Of a DNA stretch of 64,000 bases, positions 17,016 through 26,071 are shown piece after piece. How positions within the stretch are numbered: the first letter of the stretch is position 1; each line of letters starts with the position of its first letter. The position numbers were made by a program, and so were the translations under genes. Source of the DNA: JABDMH01 sp964428345. GTDB taxonomy: Bacteria; Bacteroidota; Bacteroidia; Chitinophagales; Saprospiraceae. Below the pieces are notes generated by a model. That model saw nothing but the letters and a program-made list of their open reading frames with translations, searched no databases and was not told the DNA's origin. The DNA lies in NCBI GenBank assembly GCA_964428345.1, contig CAYRYD010000006.1, forward strand, positions 103,205-167,204, read 5' to 3'.

Positions 17016-19448
17016 ATGCCGGCATTGTTTGTTGACGTGATCATACCGCTTGCCGTTAAAGATACCTACACCTATCAGGTGCCGTCCAGCCTTGAAAATC
17101 AGGTAAAGTTTGGAGTCCGTCTCGAAGTCCCGTTTGGCAAGAAAAAGCTCTATTCTGGCCTGGCTGTCAGAATCCACACCGAAAAACCAGGATACCCTAC
17201 CCGGAAGGTGCTTTCGGTCATTGATGAAGAACCGGTCATTACTGCCCGGCAACTGGAGCTTTGGCAATGGATGGCCTCATACTATCTGTGCGACCTCGGA
17301 GAAGTCATGAATGCCGCGATGCCCTCCCGGCTCAAACTGCAAAGCGAAACCCGAATAAAACCAGGAAAACACCTCGATGACCAGATCTTCGATCTCAACG
17401 ATCAGGAATACCTGATAGCGGAAGCTGTTTCGATCCAAAAGGAAATTACCATTGACCAGATCCGTTCCATCCTTGAAATCAAAACCGTTTATCCCCTGAT
17501 CCGCAGGCTTCTGGAACTGGGAGTGATCGATGTCTATGAAGAACTGGACGATTCCTTTAAACCCAAAACGGTCACCGCCATTCGTCTGGCTCCTGCTTAT
17601 CAGACTGACAAGACGATTCATAAAGAACTGTTTGAAAAGGTTAAAAATTCAGATCAGCAAACCAGGGCGATGCTGGCCATCTATCAACAGACCCGGCAAA
17701 ATAAATATATTGTCCAGGCAGATATAATCAAACAGGCTGAGGTAACCCATCAGGTGATCACAGCCCTGGAGAAAAAAGGTCTGATCGAACGCTACGAAGA
17801 AACGGTAAGCAGACTGCCTGATTTCGGAGAAGAACTGAATGACATCCATGAGCTTAGTGATGAACAACAAATCATTGTCGGCAAAATTGCCAATATGAAT
17901 CCGCCCGAAAAACCGGTTTTACTCCATGGCGTAACCGGCAGTGGCAAAACCCGGATCTACATCGAACTGATCATGGAAGCCCTGACACTGGGCAAGCAGG
18001 TACTCTATCTCCTGCCGGAAATAGCCCTGACTACACAGATCGTACAACGCCTTCAAAAAGTGCTGGGTGATCACCTGATCGTCTATCATTCCCGGATCAA
18101 CGAAAATGAGCGGGTGGAGGTCTGGCAGAAATTGCTCGGCCTGCCGAAAGTCGTCCTTGGTGCCCGTTCCGGGATTCTGCTTCCCTTTGCCGATCTGGGG
18201 TTGATCATTGTGGATGAAGAACACGATCCCAGCTATAAGCAGGACGAACCCAATCCACGGTATCAGGCCCGTGATGCTGCAATAGTACTGGCCCGGATTC
18301 ACCAGGCGATGGTCGTGCTGGGAAGTGCCACCCCTTCGGTTGAATCGTTTTACAACGCCCGGCAGGAAAAATATCATTACCTCCGGTTGTCGGAGAGATT
18401 CGGTCAAATGAAAATGCCGGAGATCGTGCTGATTGATATGAAAAAAGGATCAAGATCCGGTCATCTTTCAAACGAGCTTATCGAAGAGATGAAACAAATG
18501 AAAGCTGATGGTTTTCAGACCATTCTCTTCCAGAACCGCCGCGGTTTTGCTCCAATACTTATGTGTTCGGTATGTGGATGGACCGCCGTTTGCAAGAATT
18601 GTGACACCAGCCTGACTTATCATCAGTATTCCAGCCAGATGCGTTGTCATCTTTGCGCCTATAACGAAAAGCCCGCGATCGTCTGTCCGGCTTGTGGAAA
18701 TCACGAACTGACCCTAAAGGGTTTTGGTACAGAGATGATTGAAGATGAGGTCAGGATTTTGTTGCCTGAACTCCAGATCGGTCGTCTCGATCTTGACACA
18801 GCCCGGGGTAAAAAGCAATTGGAAAGGATCATTTATCAGTTTGACACCGGACAGCTCGATGTATTGATTGGCACCCAGATGATCAGCAAAGGCCTTGACT
18901 TCGAGAAAGTGGGCCTGGTGGGTATTGTCAGTGCCGATCACTTGCTGCATTTTCCGGATTTCCGGGCAGCGGAAAGGGCCTTTCAACTGATGACTCAGGT
19001 GGCAGGAAGATCGGGTCGGAAACACCGGCAGGGCCGGGTGCTTATTCAGGCTTTTCACATCACCCATCCAGTACTGGCTGATGTGATCCGGGGCGATTAC
19101 GATCACTTTTTCAAAAGGGAAATCGAGGAGCGCCGCAATTTCGGGTTTCCTCCCTTCAACCGGCTGATCGTTATCACTACCAGACATGTTGACAGTGCCA
19201 AAGCTTATACAGCGGCGGAAAAGGTCAGTCAATACCTGCGGCAACGGTTGGGTGAAAGGGTAACCGGAGTGATTGTGCCTTCTGTGGTAAGAATTCGCAA
19301 CCGTTACCTTTATCAGGTCGTTATTAAGCTGGAGAAAAATGCGACGTTGATCCGGAAAGCCAAGACCTGGATCGAAGAAGCAGTTCTCCTCAGCAAGAAA
19401 CAAAAAGGTTTATCCACGCTGCGGGTAAGTATTAATGTTGATCCTTAA
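17016..19448 (+). CDS. priA: Primosomal protein N' (PriA helicase)
   Basis: 810 residues. It restarts stalled replication forks by recognising the fork and loading the replicative helicase. The N-terminal 3'-DNA-binding domain (FVDVIIPLAVKDTYTY) is followed by a superfamily 2 helicase core: Walker A GVTGSGKT, Walker B VDEEHDPSYK, GSATPSVES and the QVAGRSGR motif. The Zn-binding insert has eight Cys in pairs (CSVCGW, CKNCD, CHLCAY, CPACGN). The full length and all motifs support an active enzyme. The ABC exporter gene follows after 36 bases. Confidence 0.97.
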   Translation: MPALFVDVIIPLAVKDTYTYQVPSSLENQVKFGVRLEVPFGKKKLYSGLAVRIHTEKPGYPTRKVLSVIDEEPVITARQLELWQWMASYYLCDLGEVMNAAMPSRLKLQSETRIKPGKHLDDQIFDLNDQEYLIAEAVSIQKEITIDQIRSILEIKTVYPLIRRLLELGVIDVYEELDDSFKPKTVTAIRLAPAYQTDKTIHKELFEKVKNSDQQTRAMLAIYQQTRQNKYIVQADIIKQAEVTHQVITALEKKGLIERYEETVSRLPDFGEELNDIHELSDEQQIIVGKIANMNPPEKPVLLHGVTGSGKTRIYIELIMEALTLGKQVLYLLPEIALTTQIVQRLQKVLGDHLIVYHSRINENERVEVWQKLLGLPKVVLGARSGILLPFADLGLIIVDEEHDPSYKQDEPNPRYQARDAAIVLARIHQAMVVLGSATPSVESFYNARQEKYHYLRLSERFGQMKMPEIVLIDMKKGSRSGHLSNELIEEMKQMKADGFQTILFQNRRGFAPILMCSVCGWTAVCKNCDTSLTYHQYSSQMRCHLCAYNEKPAIVCPACGNHELTLKGFGTEMIEDEVRILLPELQIGRLDLDTARGKKQLERIIYQFDTGQLDVLIGTQMISKGLDFEKVGLVGIVSADHLLHFPDFRAAERAFQLMTQVAGRSGRKHRQGRVLIQAFHITHPVLADVIRGDYDHFFKREIEERRNFGFPPFNRLIVITTRHVDSAKAYTAAEKVSQYLRQRLGERVTGVIVPSVVRIRNRYLYQVVIKLEKNATLIRKAKTWIEEAVLLSKKQKGLSTLRVSINVDP

Positions 19449-19484
19449 AATCATTGCTCTCGGGAGAAAATTTATCTTTGAAGG

Positions 19485-21284
19485 ATGAAAGAATTGAGGT
19501 ATGTCAACAAGTATTTCCTCAAGTACAAATGGCATCTGGTAGCTGGTTTTGTCTTCGTAGCCCTGTCCAATTATTTCAGGGTACTACAACCTCAGGCGAT
19601 TCGCCAGGCATTGGATCTGGTGTATGAAAACATCCGGCTCTACCGACTCTACCAGGGATTTCAGGCCCAGGACTTTATGCTGGGTGAGATCAGCCGTTCC
19701 CTCTTTTATTTTGCCATCCTGGTGCTGGTACTTGCACTTGTGATGGGCCTCTTTATGTATTACATGCGCCAGACGATCATTGTCATGTCCCGTCTGATCG
19801 AGTATGATATGCGCAAGGAGATTTTTGTTCATTACGAAAAGTTGCATCTTGGCTTTTTCAGACGGCACATGACCGGTGATCTGATGGCCAGAATCACAGA
19901 AGACGTCAATAAGGTAAGGATGTACCTGGGGCCGGCCATCCTCTATGGGATCAATTTGTTTACCCTGTTTGTGATGGTGATCTATTCGATGTTTTCGGTC
20001 AATGCCGAGCTTTCATGGTATTGTCTAATGCCCTTACCCCTGCTCTCACTCTCTATCTATTTTGTAAGTTCAGTCATTCACCGTAAAAGTACGGTCATTC
20101 AGCAACAACTTGCCAGGCTAAACAGCATTGCTCAGGAAGTCTTTAGTGGTATCCGTGTGGTAAAATCATATACGCAGGAAAAAGCGATGGAAAGTCATTT
20201 TGGTGACCAATGTGAAGATTATAAAACCAAATCCCTCAAACTGGCCCGGATCAATGCCCTTTTCTTCCCGTTGATGCTGTTGATTATCGGGGCCAGCACC
20301 ATTATCACCATTTACTTTGGAGGTCTGCAGGTCTATAAGGGTAACATTACACCCGGAAATATTGCAGAATTTGTCATTTACGTAAATATGCTGACCTGGC
20401 CGGTGACCTCCATTGGCTGGATTGCCTCGATCATCCAGCAGGCGGAAGCATCGCAAAAACGCATCAACGAATTTCTGGGAGAAAAACCGGAAATCCTTAG
20501 CCCGACCGGTCAGATCACCCCCATCCGCGGAGCCATTGAATTTGACAATGTCAGCTTTACCTACCCAGACACCGGCATTCAGGCCCTGAGGCACTGTTCC
20601 TTTAAGCTCAATGTCGGTGATAAACTGGCCATTATTGGCAAAACGGGATCCGGTAAAACCACCATTGCCGATCTGCTCCTGAGAATGTACGACCCCACCG
20701 AAGGCCGGATCCTGCTGGATGGAAAAGACCTTCGCGAGTACAACCTGGAGTATCTTCGACAGCGTATAGGTTACATCCCCCAGGATGTCTTTCTGTTTTC
20801 CGATACCATCAGCAACAACATCACCTTCGGTCTGGATGTAGTACCTACCTCCGAAAGGAACGTCGAATATTATGCCCGCAGAGCAGCTGTCTATGACGAC
20901 ATTGTCGACCTGCCCGAAGGATTTGAAACCAGGGTTGGCGAAAGAGGGGTAACCCTGAGCGGTGGTCAGAAACAACGGGTCTCGATGGCCCGGGCCTTTA
21001 TGAAGGAACCGGATATCTACATACTCGACGACTGTCTTAGTGCCGTAGATACCAGCACCGAAAATCAAATCCTTGAGTACTTTAATGAGGTGCTTACAGA
21101 TCACACCACGCTGATCATTACCCACCGCATTTACGCCCTTTTACAATTTGATAAAATCATCGTTTTGGATCAGGGTGCCATCGTAGAAGAAGGAACCCAC
21201 AGCGAATTGATAGGGCGAAAAGGCTTTTATGCCAAAATGTACGAAAGCCAGCAGCTCCGGGAGGAGGAAAGTGAAAAATTCTAA
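19485..21284 (+). CDS. ABC-type exporter half-transporter (permease plus ATPase)
   Basis: 599 residues: six-helix type 1 exporter domain (about 1-330) and nucleotide-binding domain (about 345-590). Motifs are Walker A IGKTGSGKTT, signature LSGGQKQR, Walker B YILDDCLSAVD and switch ITHRI. The residue after the Walker B Asp is Asp516 rather than the catalytic Glu, as in the weak site of heterodimeric exporters. The substrate is unknown; the MdlB/MsbA-like group moves lipids or drugs. TATCTTTG, an exact -7 match, ends only 4 bases before the ATG, which suggests a very short or absent leader. No partner half is next to it. Confidence 0.9.
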   Translation: MKELRYVNKYFLKYKWHLVAGFVFVALSNYFRVLQPQAIRQALDLVYENIRLYRLYQGFQAQDFMLGEISRSLFYFAILVLVLALVMGLFMYYMRQTIIVMSRLIEYDMRKEIFVHYEKLHLGFFRRHMTGDLMARITEDVNKVRMYLGPAILYGINLFTLFVMVIYSMFSVNAELSWYCLMPLPLLSLSIYFVSSVIHRKSTVIQQQLARLNSIAQEVFSGIRVVKSYTQEKAMESHFGDQCEDYKTKSLKLARINALFFPLMLLIIGASTIITIYFGGLQVYKGNITPGNIAEFVIYVNMLTWPVTSIGWIASIIQQAEASQKRINEFLGEKPEILSPTGQITPIRGAIEFDNVSFTYPDTGIQALRHCSFKLNVGDKLAIIGKTGSGKTTIADLLLRMYDPTEGRILLDGKDLREYNLEYLRQRIGYIPQDVFLFSDTISNNITFGLDVVPTSERNVEYYARRAAVYDDIVDLPEGFETRVGERGVTLSGGQKQRVSMARAFMKEPDIYILDDCLSAVDTSTENQILEYFNEVLTDHTTLIITHRIYALLQFDKIIVLDQGAIVEEGTHSELIGRKGFYAKMYESQQLREEESEKF

Positions 21285-21360
21285 AATTTCGCTATTTTAG
21301 CTATTCTTTTGAGCTGTGGCTCGAGAGTTATGACCTTAGATTTTATGACCAAATAACTAA

Positions 21361-21768
21361 ATGGTGGACAACGATCACAAAAAGTTTGAGAGTGTGTTTT
21401 CACACAAAGTGAGAGCAGGTAAGAGAAGAACCTATTTTTTTGATGTTAAGAAAACCAAAGGAGACGATTTTTACATCACCCTCACTGAAAGCACCAGGCG
21501 TTTCAATGGCGATGGTTATGAACGCCATAAGATTTTCCTGTATAAGGAGGATTTTAACCGTTTCATGGAAGGACTGGAAGAAACTGTAAACTACATCAAA
21601 TCGGAGTTGTTACCCGATTACGATTACGATGAATATACCCGTCGCAATCAGGAATGGGAAGAAAAGAGATTGCTGGACGATGATGATTCGGCAGAATCCG
21701 GACAACAAGTGAATGCTTCCACTTCCAGAAATAGTGAAGCGTCTGACGATGAAGACATGTCCTGGTGA
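21361..21768 (+). CDS. PUR-domain (DUF3276) nucleic-acid-binding protein
   Basis: 135 residues. The N-terminal 80 residues form a single PUR repeat (SHKVRAGKRRTYFFDVKK, ITLTESTRRFNGDGYERHKIFLYKEDF), the bacterial relative of Pur-alpha, known to bind single-stranded DNA or RNA in spirochaetes and Bacteroidota. The tail is acidic and Ser-rich (DDDDSAESG), probably disordered. Its exact role is unknown. It lies 77 bases after the ABC exporter. Confidence 0.85.
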   Translation: MVDNDHKKFESVFSHKVRAGKRRTYFFDVKKTKGDDFYITLTESTRRFNGDGYERHKIFLYKEDFNRFMEGLEETVNYIKSELLPDYDYDEYTRRNQEWEEKRLLDDDDSAESGQQVNASTSRNSEASDDEDMSW

Positions 21769-21852
21769 CGGAGGCAAATGCTTCCACGGGAATCCTTATC
21801 GTTGTATCATTTTCTTCGGGTGTCAATTTGATTTTTTGACCCGTTGTCGCAA

Positions 21853-22479
21853 ATGAACTATTCACTGGCACAGTTTCCTTTGCAAATTGTCGTATTTCCC
21901 GGAGAACGCATTCCCCTGCATATTTTCGAACCCCGCTATCGCGAGTTGATTTCCGATTGTGAAAATCATGGAATCCCTTTCGGGATTACTCCACTGATCG
22001 ACGGAAATCTCATGGAAGTCGGAACCAGCATGCAATTGAGGAGCATCAAAAAACGCTATCCGGATGGTCGCCTTGATGTCATTGTCGAAGCCACCCATAC
22101 CTATGAGATACATCAATTCTACACCCAATCCGACACCAGATCCTATGGCAGCGCTGAAGTAGCCGATCTGGCCTGGGAGAGTTCAGATGATGCCCTCCTG
22201 AATCTCGAAATCAGGAGGCTGATGGAAGAACTTTATCAGGTCATGAGGATTCCCCGTGAGAAAATTCCATCCCGGTTCCATCTCTATCAAGTCGTGCATA
22301 AAATCGGCTTGTCGCTCATGGAAGAATACGAAATACTGGCTATCACCGACACTTTCCAACGTCAAACGAAGATCAGGGACCGCCTGGAAGTCCTGTTGCC
22401 CCAGGTACGTAAATTGGAAGAAATCCGGAAAAGGATCGAAATGAATGGTGATACCCGTCTGATCATTCCACCCGGATAA
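21853..22479 (+). CDS. Lon N-terminal-domain (substrate-binding) protein
   Basis: 208 residues, no ATPase or protease part. It begins with the Lon-N fold (YSLAQFPLQIVVFPGERIPLH, then IFEPRYRELI), continues with ALRSI-like strands and ends in a helical bundle. Stand-alone proteins of this kind resemble YqgE/PUA-like or YcaR-type Lon-substrate-binding proteins with no firmly known role. I start at the ATG; a TTG three codons upstream is possible. The aminopeptidase gene follows 23 bases later, so co-transcription is likely. Confidence 0.85.
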   Translation: MNYSLAQFPLQIVVFPGERIPLHIFEPRYRELISDCENHGIPFGITPLIDGNLMEVGTSMQLRSIKKRYPDGRLDVIVEATHTYEIHQFYTQSDTRSYGSAEVADLAWESSDDALLNLEIRRLMEELYQVMRIPREKIPSRFHLYQVVHKIGLSLMEEYEILAITDTFQRQTKIRDRLEVLLPQVRKLEEIRKRIEMNGDTRLIIPPG

Positions 22480-22502
22480 ACCATACACCCATCAACGATC
22501 TC

Positions 22503-23612
22503 ATGATCCGAAAATATGCTAAATTATTGGTCGAATACTGCCTGGAACTCCGGGAGGGAGACCGGGTTTTGATCCAGACCACCCTTCTGGCAGAACCTTT
22601 GGTACGGGAAGTCTTTCGTCTGGCTACCCGTGCAGGAGCCATCGTTGTAACCGATCTCGAATGGAGGGAGCAACACCGGATCTTTTATCAGGAAGCCCGG
22701 CAGCATCAGCTGGAATGGCTGTCACCGCTTCAGGAAACCGCATTCCGGGATTTCGAAGCCTATCTGGCAATACGGGCCCCTTTCAACCTGCGCGAGAATC
22801 AGAATATCGACCCTGAAAAACGAAAGATCCGTAGCGATGCTCACCACGAAATCAACCAGATTTACAGCCAGCGCACCGCCTCCCGCGAACTCAGGCGCTG
22901 CCTTTGTCAGTTTCCGACCCAGGCTGCTGCACAGGAGGCTGGGATGTCACTGGAAGAGTACGAAACTTTTGTATATGGTGCCTGTAAACTTTATGATCCT
23001 GATCCGGTTGCCAGCTGGTTGGAAGTGCGCAAAACCCAGCAATATCTGGTAGACTATCTGAATCAGGCCGACCAGATTCAATTCCGGCATAAGGATACCG
23101 ACCTCACCTTACGGGTTAAAGACCGGATTTGGATGAATTCTGATGGTCAGACCAACATGCCCTCCGGCGAAGTCTATACGGCTCCCATCGAAGACAGTGT
23201 CAATGGTATTATCCATTTTGACTACCCTTCGATCTTCCGGGGTCATCCAGTGGAAGGCATCACCCTTGAAGTCCGTCAGGGAAAAATCGTTCACTGGAAA
23301 GCCAGATCGGGACAGACCCTGCTTGATGAGATCTTTGCGCTGGACGGGGCCCGGACATTCGGCGAAGTAGCGATCGGGACTAATTACGATATCCGGATTC
23401 CAACCCGTAACATTCTCTTTGATGAAAAAATTGGGGGTACGATCCATATGGCTGTCGGTCAGGCTTATTATCAGACCGGAGGCAAAAACCATTCATCGAT
23501 CCACTGGGATATGATCGCTGACATGAAAGATGGTGGTGAAATCTGGGCCGACGGCCATAAAATCTACGAAAACGGGTATTTCCTGATCCGAGATCCCAAA
23601 ATGCAATTCTAA
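22503..23612 (+). CDS. M29 family aminopeptidase
   Basis: 369 residues, typical for the thermophilic-type (AmpS/PepS) M29 metallo-aminopeptidases, which release N-terminal amino acids in the cytoplasm. Metal-site segments are visible: NMPSGEVYTAPIEDSVNG (Glu ligand), a second Glu in FGEVAIG, and the C-terminal HMAVGQAYYQTGGKNHSSIHWD, which supplies His, Tyr and Asp ligands. The arrangement is complete, so activity is expected. It is convergent with the SIMPL gene. Confidence 0.92.
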   Translation: MIRKYAKLLVEYCLELREGDRVLIQTTLLAEPLVREVFRLATRAGAIVVTDLEWREQHRIFYQEARQHQLEWLSPLQETAFRDFEAYLAIRAPFNLRENQNIDPEKRKIRSDAHHEINQIYSQRTASRELRRCLCQFPTQAAAQEAGMSLEEYETFVYGACKLYDPDPVASWLEVRKTQQYLVDYLNQADQIQFRHKDTDLTLRVKDRIWMNSDGQTNMPSGEVYTAPIEDSVNGIIHFDYPSIFRGHPVEGITLEVRQGKIVHWKARSGQTLLDEIFALDGARTFGEVAIGTNYDIRIPTRNILFDEKIGGTIHMAVGQAYYQTGGKNHSSIHWDMIADMKDGGEIWADGHKIYENGYFLIRDPKMQF

Positions 23613-23631
23613 TACAGGCAGGACAATCAGC

Positions 23632-24333
23632 TTATTCGATATAATAGTCAATACTGCTTACCACCCGGGCGATCTTGTGTAGAAAGAACTCTTCCGAGTC
23701 ATTGACCCGGTTGGAGGGGATCAGTGATATGATGCCCTGACTGGCCTGACGGATGCTCCCCACCTCTGCTCCCGAATTCTGAGCAAATTCCTCAGCCGAG
23801 ACTCGCGCCGCTCTGGTCGCCTCGGCCAGTAGGGCAGGTTTTACATCATTGATCCTGGTGAAGAAATACCGCGGTCGGGTCAACCACCGGTCGCCTGTGA
23901 GCGAAACTCCCATATCAAATAGCTGGTTGACCTGACCGGATGCTGAGTCAAGCAGATCAACTTTTGTTGTTGAAACCGATACCTGCAGGTTGGCTGTGTA
24001 CCGGGCCTGGGTCTGACCGTATATATTTTCCAGAATACTCAGTTCCTCCACTTTATACTCATCCTCGCTAAATCCCTTCTCTGTGAGCCACTGCTTGACC
24101 ATACTCAACTGGCGGTTAATATTGCTCTTCAGATAATCAATATTATTGTCGGCACTGGAGGCAGCTATGATCCAGGAGCCCAGGTCTGATTTGACTTCCT
24201 GTTCTGCAAGACCTTTTACTGATACGTATTGTGCTGATTTTCGTGTCTCTAATATATGGCGACCAAAAATATACATTCCGAGAACAAAAAATACCCCAAG
24301 AATCAGGGAAGCTGGCATGTAATTTGTCTTCAT
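23632..24333 (-). CDS. SIMPL-domain (DUF541) exported protein
   Basis: About 233 residues. A single N-terminal hydrophobic segment (residues 6-22, SLILGVFFVLGMYIFG) anchors or exports it. The SIMPL domain follows (YVSVKGLAEQEVKSDL, then LSILENIYGQTQARYTANLQVSV, ending in RVVSSIDYYIE). This family, including E. coli YggE, is periplasmic and poorly understood, with links to oxidative stress. I start at MKTNYMPAS; the frame runs 15 codons further upstream without useful sequence. Confidence 0.85.
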   Translation of the reverse strand: MKTNYMPASLILGVFFVLGMYIFGRHILETRKSAQYVSVKGLAEQEVKSDLGSWIIAASSADNNIDYLKSNINRQLSMVKQWLTEKGFSEDEYKVEELSILENIYGQTQARYTANLQVSVSTTKVDLLDSASGQVNQLFDMGVSLTGDRWLTRPRYFFTRINDVKPALLAEATRAARVSAEEFAQNSGAEVGSIRQASQGIISLIPSNRVNDSEEFFLHKIARVVSSIDYYIE

Positions 24334-24399
24334 GGTAAATGTCTTTATGACGTTCAAATATGAACCTAAAAGTAGCAAATTTTCGACCCGTCTTTTGCT

Positions 24400-24632
24400 G
24401 CTTTATGTGGGGAGACCCACAAAATAAATGAATGAAACCTGGCAACGGAAGGGAGGTGTCCAAGGGCACTCAATGGGTGTGCTGTACCGTATGACCATCT
24501 GATGTTCCTTCCACGTTGCCTGAAAAATTTTAATCGGTGGCTGGGGTACCTGATCTCACTACCACCCAAAGACATTTTTGATCGGGATAACTATGGTTTT
24601 CTAAGGCTGCTTAAAGAAGCGGCCTTTTTTTT
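24400..24632 (+). ncRNA. Candidate structured non-coding RNA ending in an intrinsic terminator
   Basis: This 329-base gap between the SIMPL and dapA genes has no coding sequence but several strong stems. TGTGGG/CCCACA with a GAGA loop lies at 24406-24421. GGCAACGGAAGG (24441-24452) pairs over its full length with CCTTCC-ac-GTTGCC (24507-24520), 12 bp with a 2-base bulge, and encloses a hairpin at 24456-24469. GGTGG (24536-24540) pairs with CCACC (24562-24566). A 10-bp terminator with eight T residues closes the region on the plus strand. No plus-strand gene directly upstream needs this terminator. It does not match tmRNA, RNase P RNA or SRP RNA as I remember them. The 5' end and the RNA class are unknown. 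Confidence 0.5.
24603..24632 (+). terminator. Strong intrinsic terminator with no assigned upstream gene
   Basis: AAGGCTGCTT (24603-24612) pairs with AAGCGGCCTT (24617-24626), 10 bp with one G-T pair and an AAAG loop, running into eight T (24625-24632). It points in the plus direction, whereas both flanking genes are on the minus strand. Confidence 0.85.
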
Positions 24633-24662
24633 GCCTGGTTGATAATGCTATATCCGCAAGAC

Positions 24663-25550
24663 TTAAAGTCCAATACGGTCCATTTCCTTTTTCAAGCCAT
24701 CGATCGTTGCCGCACTGGCTGGTGCAAGCGGTAAACGCACTTCATTGGTACACAGATTCATCAGCTGCAGACAGGTCTTGATACCTACCGGATTGCCTTC
24801 CAGGTAGAGCCAGTGATGAAGATCAATCAATTGCTGGTGAATCCTGGCAGCCTCGGTAAAATTTCCTTCCAAGGCCCGCCTGGTCATTTCGGAAAACTGC
24901 CGTGGATAAGCATTGGCAATGACCGAAATGACGCCCTGCCCACCACAAGCTATAAATGGCAGGGTGGTGGGGTCATCTCCAGACAGTACCAAAAAATCCG
25001 GCCGCGCTGAACGGACTATCCGGGTAGCCTGGACCATATCGGCAGAGGCATCCTTGATACCACCGATATTGCGATGGTCACGGGCCAGCCGTATTGCCGT
25101 CTCTGCCGATATATTGGATGCGGTCCGGCCAGGCACATTGTACATAATGATCGGTACCGGACTCTTACTGGCAAGGGCCTGATAATGCAGGTAGATACCT
25201 TCCTGGGTCGGTTTATTGTAGTATGGGCTGACCGATAAAACCGCATCAATACCCTCAAACTTAAATCGTTCAAACTTATCGAGAAGCTCTTGGGTGTTGT
25301 TACCTCCAAAATTGCCTAATACCACCGGAACCCTCTCGCGGTTTACCTGCAAGGTATGCGCAATAACCTGTTGTTGCTCAGCTTCACTGAGGGTGGTGGT
25401 TTCTGCCGTTGTACCCAGACAGACCAGATAGTCTACTCCGCCGGCAATCTGATACTCCAGAATTGCCTCCAGATCAGCAAAATCAATTTTACCATTTCTG
25501 AAGGGCGTAATTGTTGCTACTCCGCAGCCCGCCAGGCGATCTCTTATCAT
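24663..25550 (-). CDS. dapA: 4-hydroxy-tetrahydrodipicolinate synthase
   Basis: 295 residues. It condenses pyruvate and aspartate semialdehyde, the first committed step to diaminopimelate and lysine. The Schiff-base lysine is Lys166 in GGIKDAS, and Tyr137 in IMYNVPGRT is the proton relay. The GTTAETTTLS loop near the N-terminus, TTAE type, is the form usual for true DapA. Its ATG overlaps the upstream DUF6913-like stop by 4 bases, so it is the last gene of the accA - DUF6913-like - dapA unit. Confidence 0.96.
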   Translation of the reverse strand: MIRDRLAGCGVATITPFRNGKIDFADLEAILEYQIAGGVDYLVCLGTTAETTTLSEAEQQQVIAHTLQVNRERVPVVLGNFGGNNTQELLDKFERFKFEGIDAVLSVSPYYNKPTQEGIYLHYQALASKSPVPIIMYNVPGRTASNISAETAIRLARDHRNIGGIKDASADMVQATRIVRSARPDFLVLSGDDPTTLPFIACGGQGVISVIANAYPRQFSEMTRRALEGNFTEAARIHQQLIDLHHWLYLEGNPVGIKTCLQLMNLCTNEVRLPLAPASAATIDGLKKEMDRIGL

Positions 25551-26071
25551 GAACCAACCGTTTTTTCAAAGATTTCCAATGTCTTATCAATCAACTGAGG
25601 AATATCATCTTCCGTATCTCTGCCAACGATAATATTATAGAGAGCCGGATATTCCGGGCTGATCGACAGTTTGAAAATCGCAGGTGTCTTTTCGACCACA
25701 TAATGTAGAATCGGATAATTTTCAAGATCAAGATTGACCAGCACCCGGTATTTCCTTTTCATGAAGATATCGAGCCGGTGTTTACTGAAATCGGGCCAGA
25801 TACCGATATCCGTAAGACTGAAATGAGGAAACCCAAACGTGACATGATTGTCAAGCTTCCGATGGACATAACCAAACAGATAGCTTGTTTCTCCCGATAT
25901 TTTTTTTACCCGCTCACTAAATCTGACCGCTTGTTGTTGATGGATCAGCGATTCAGCTGAAAAAACGATCCCAATCCCTTTGTAATCGGCAGTTTCCTGC
26001 CCAGGTAGAAAGGCCTTCCCCTTCAAAAAGTGCTTTAGGGTGAAATCACTTATCCGTTCTTTAAGACTCAT
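25547..26071 (-). CDS. DUF6913-like conserved protein between accA and dapA
   Basis: 174 residues from MSLKERISDF; this start overlaps the accA end by 11 bases and avoids a 22-codon extension deep inside accA. No catalytic motif is recognised. Features are KGIGIVFSAES near residue 30, FGYVHRKLDNHVTFGFPHFSLTD in the middle, NYPILHYVVEKTPAIFKLSIS and IIVGRDTEDD. I associate this pattern and its place before dapA with the Bacteroidota DUF6913 family (from memory, moderate confidence). Likely cytoplasmic. It is coupled to both neighbours by overlaps. Confidence 0.75.
   Translation of the reverse strand: MSLKERISDFTLKHFLKGKAFLPGQETADYKGIGIVFSAESLIHQQQAVRFSERVKKISGETSYLFGYVHRKLDNHVTFGFPHFSLTDIGIWPDFSKHRLDIFMKRKYRVLVNLDLENYPILHYVVEKTPAIFKLSISPEYPALYNIIVGRDTEDDIPQLIDKTLEIFEKTVGS

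Noticed and set aside
21281..21300. AT-rich inverted repeat (CTAAAAT / ATTTTAG) at the ABC exporter stop
   Set aside because: It overlaps the stop codon and has too few G-C pairs for a credible terminator.
24441..24470. Resemblance to the SRP RNA apical loop (GGAAGG)
   Set aside because: The flanking bases do not fit the conserved domain IV loop pattern, so the region is kept as an unnamed RNA candidate.
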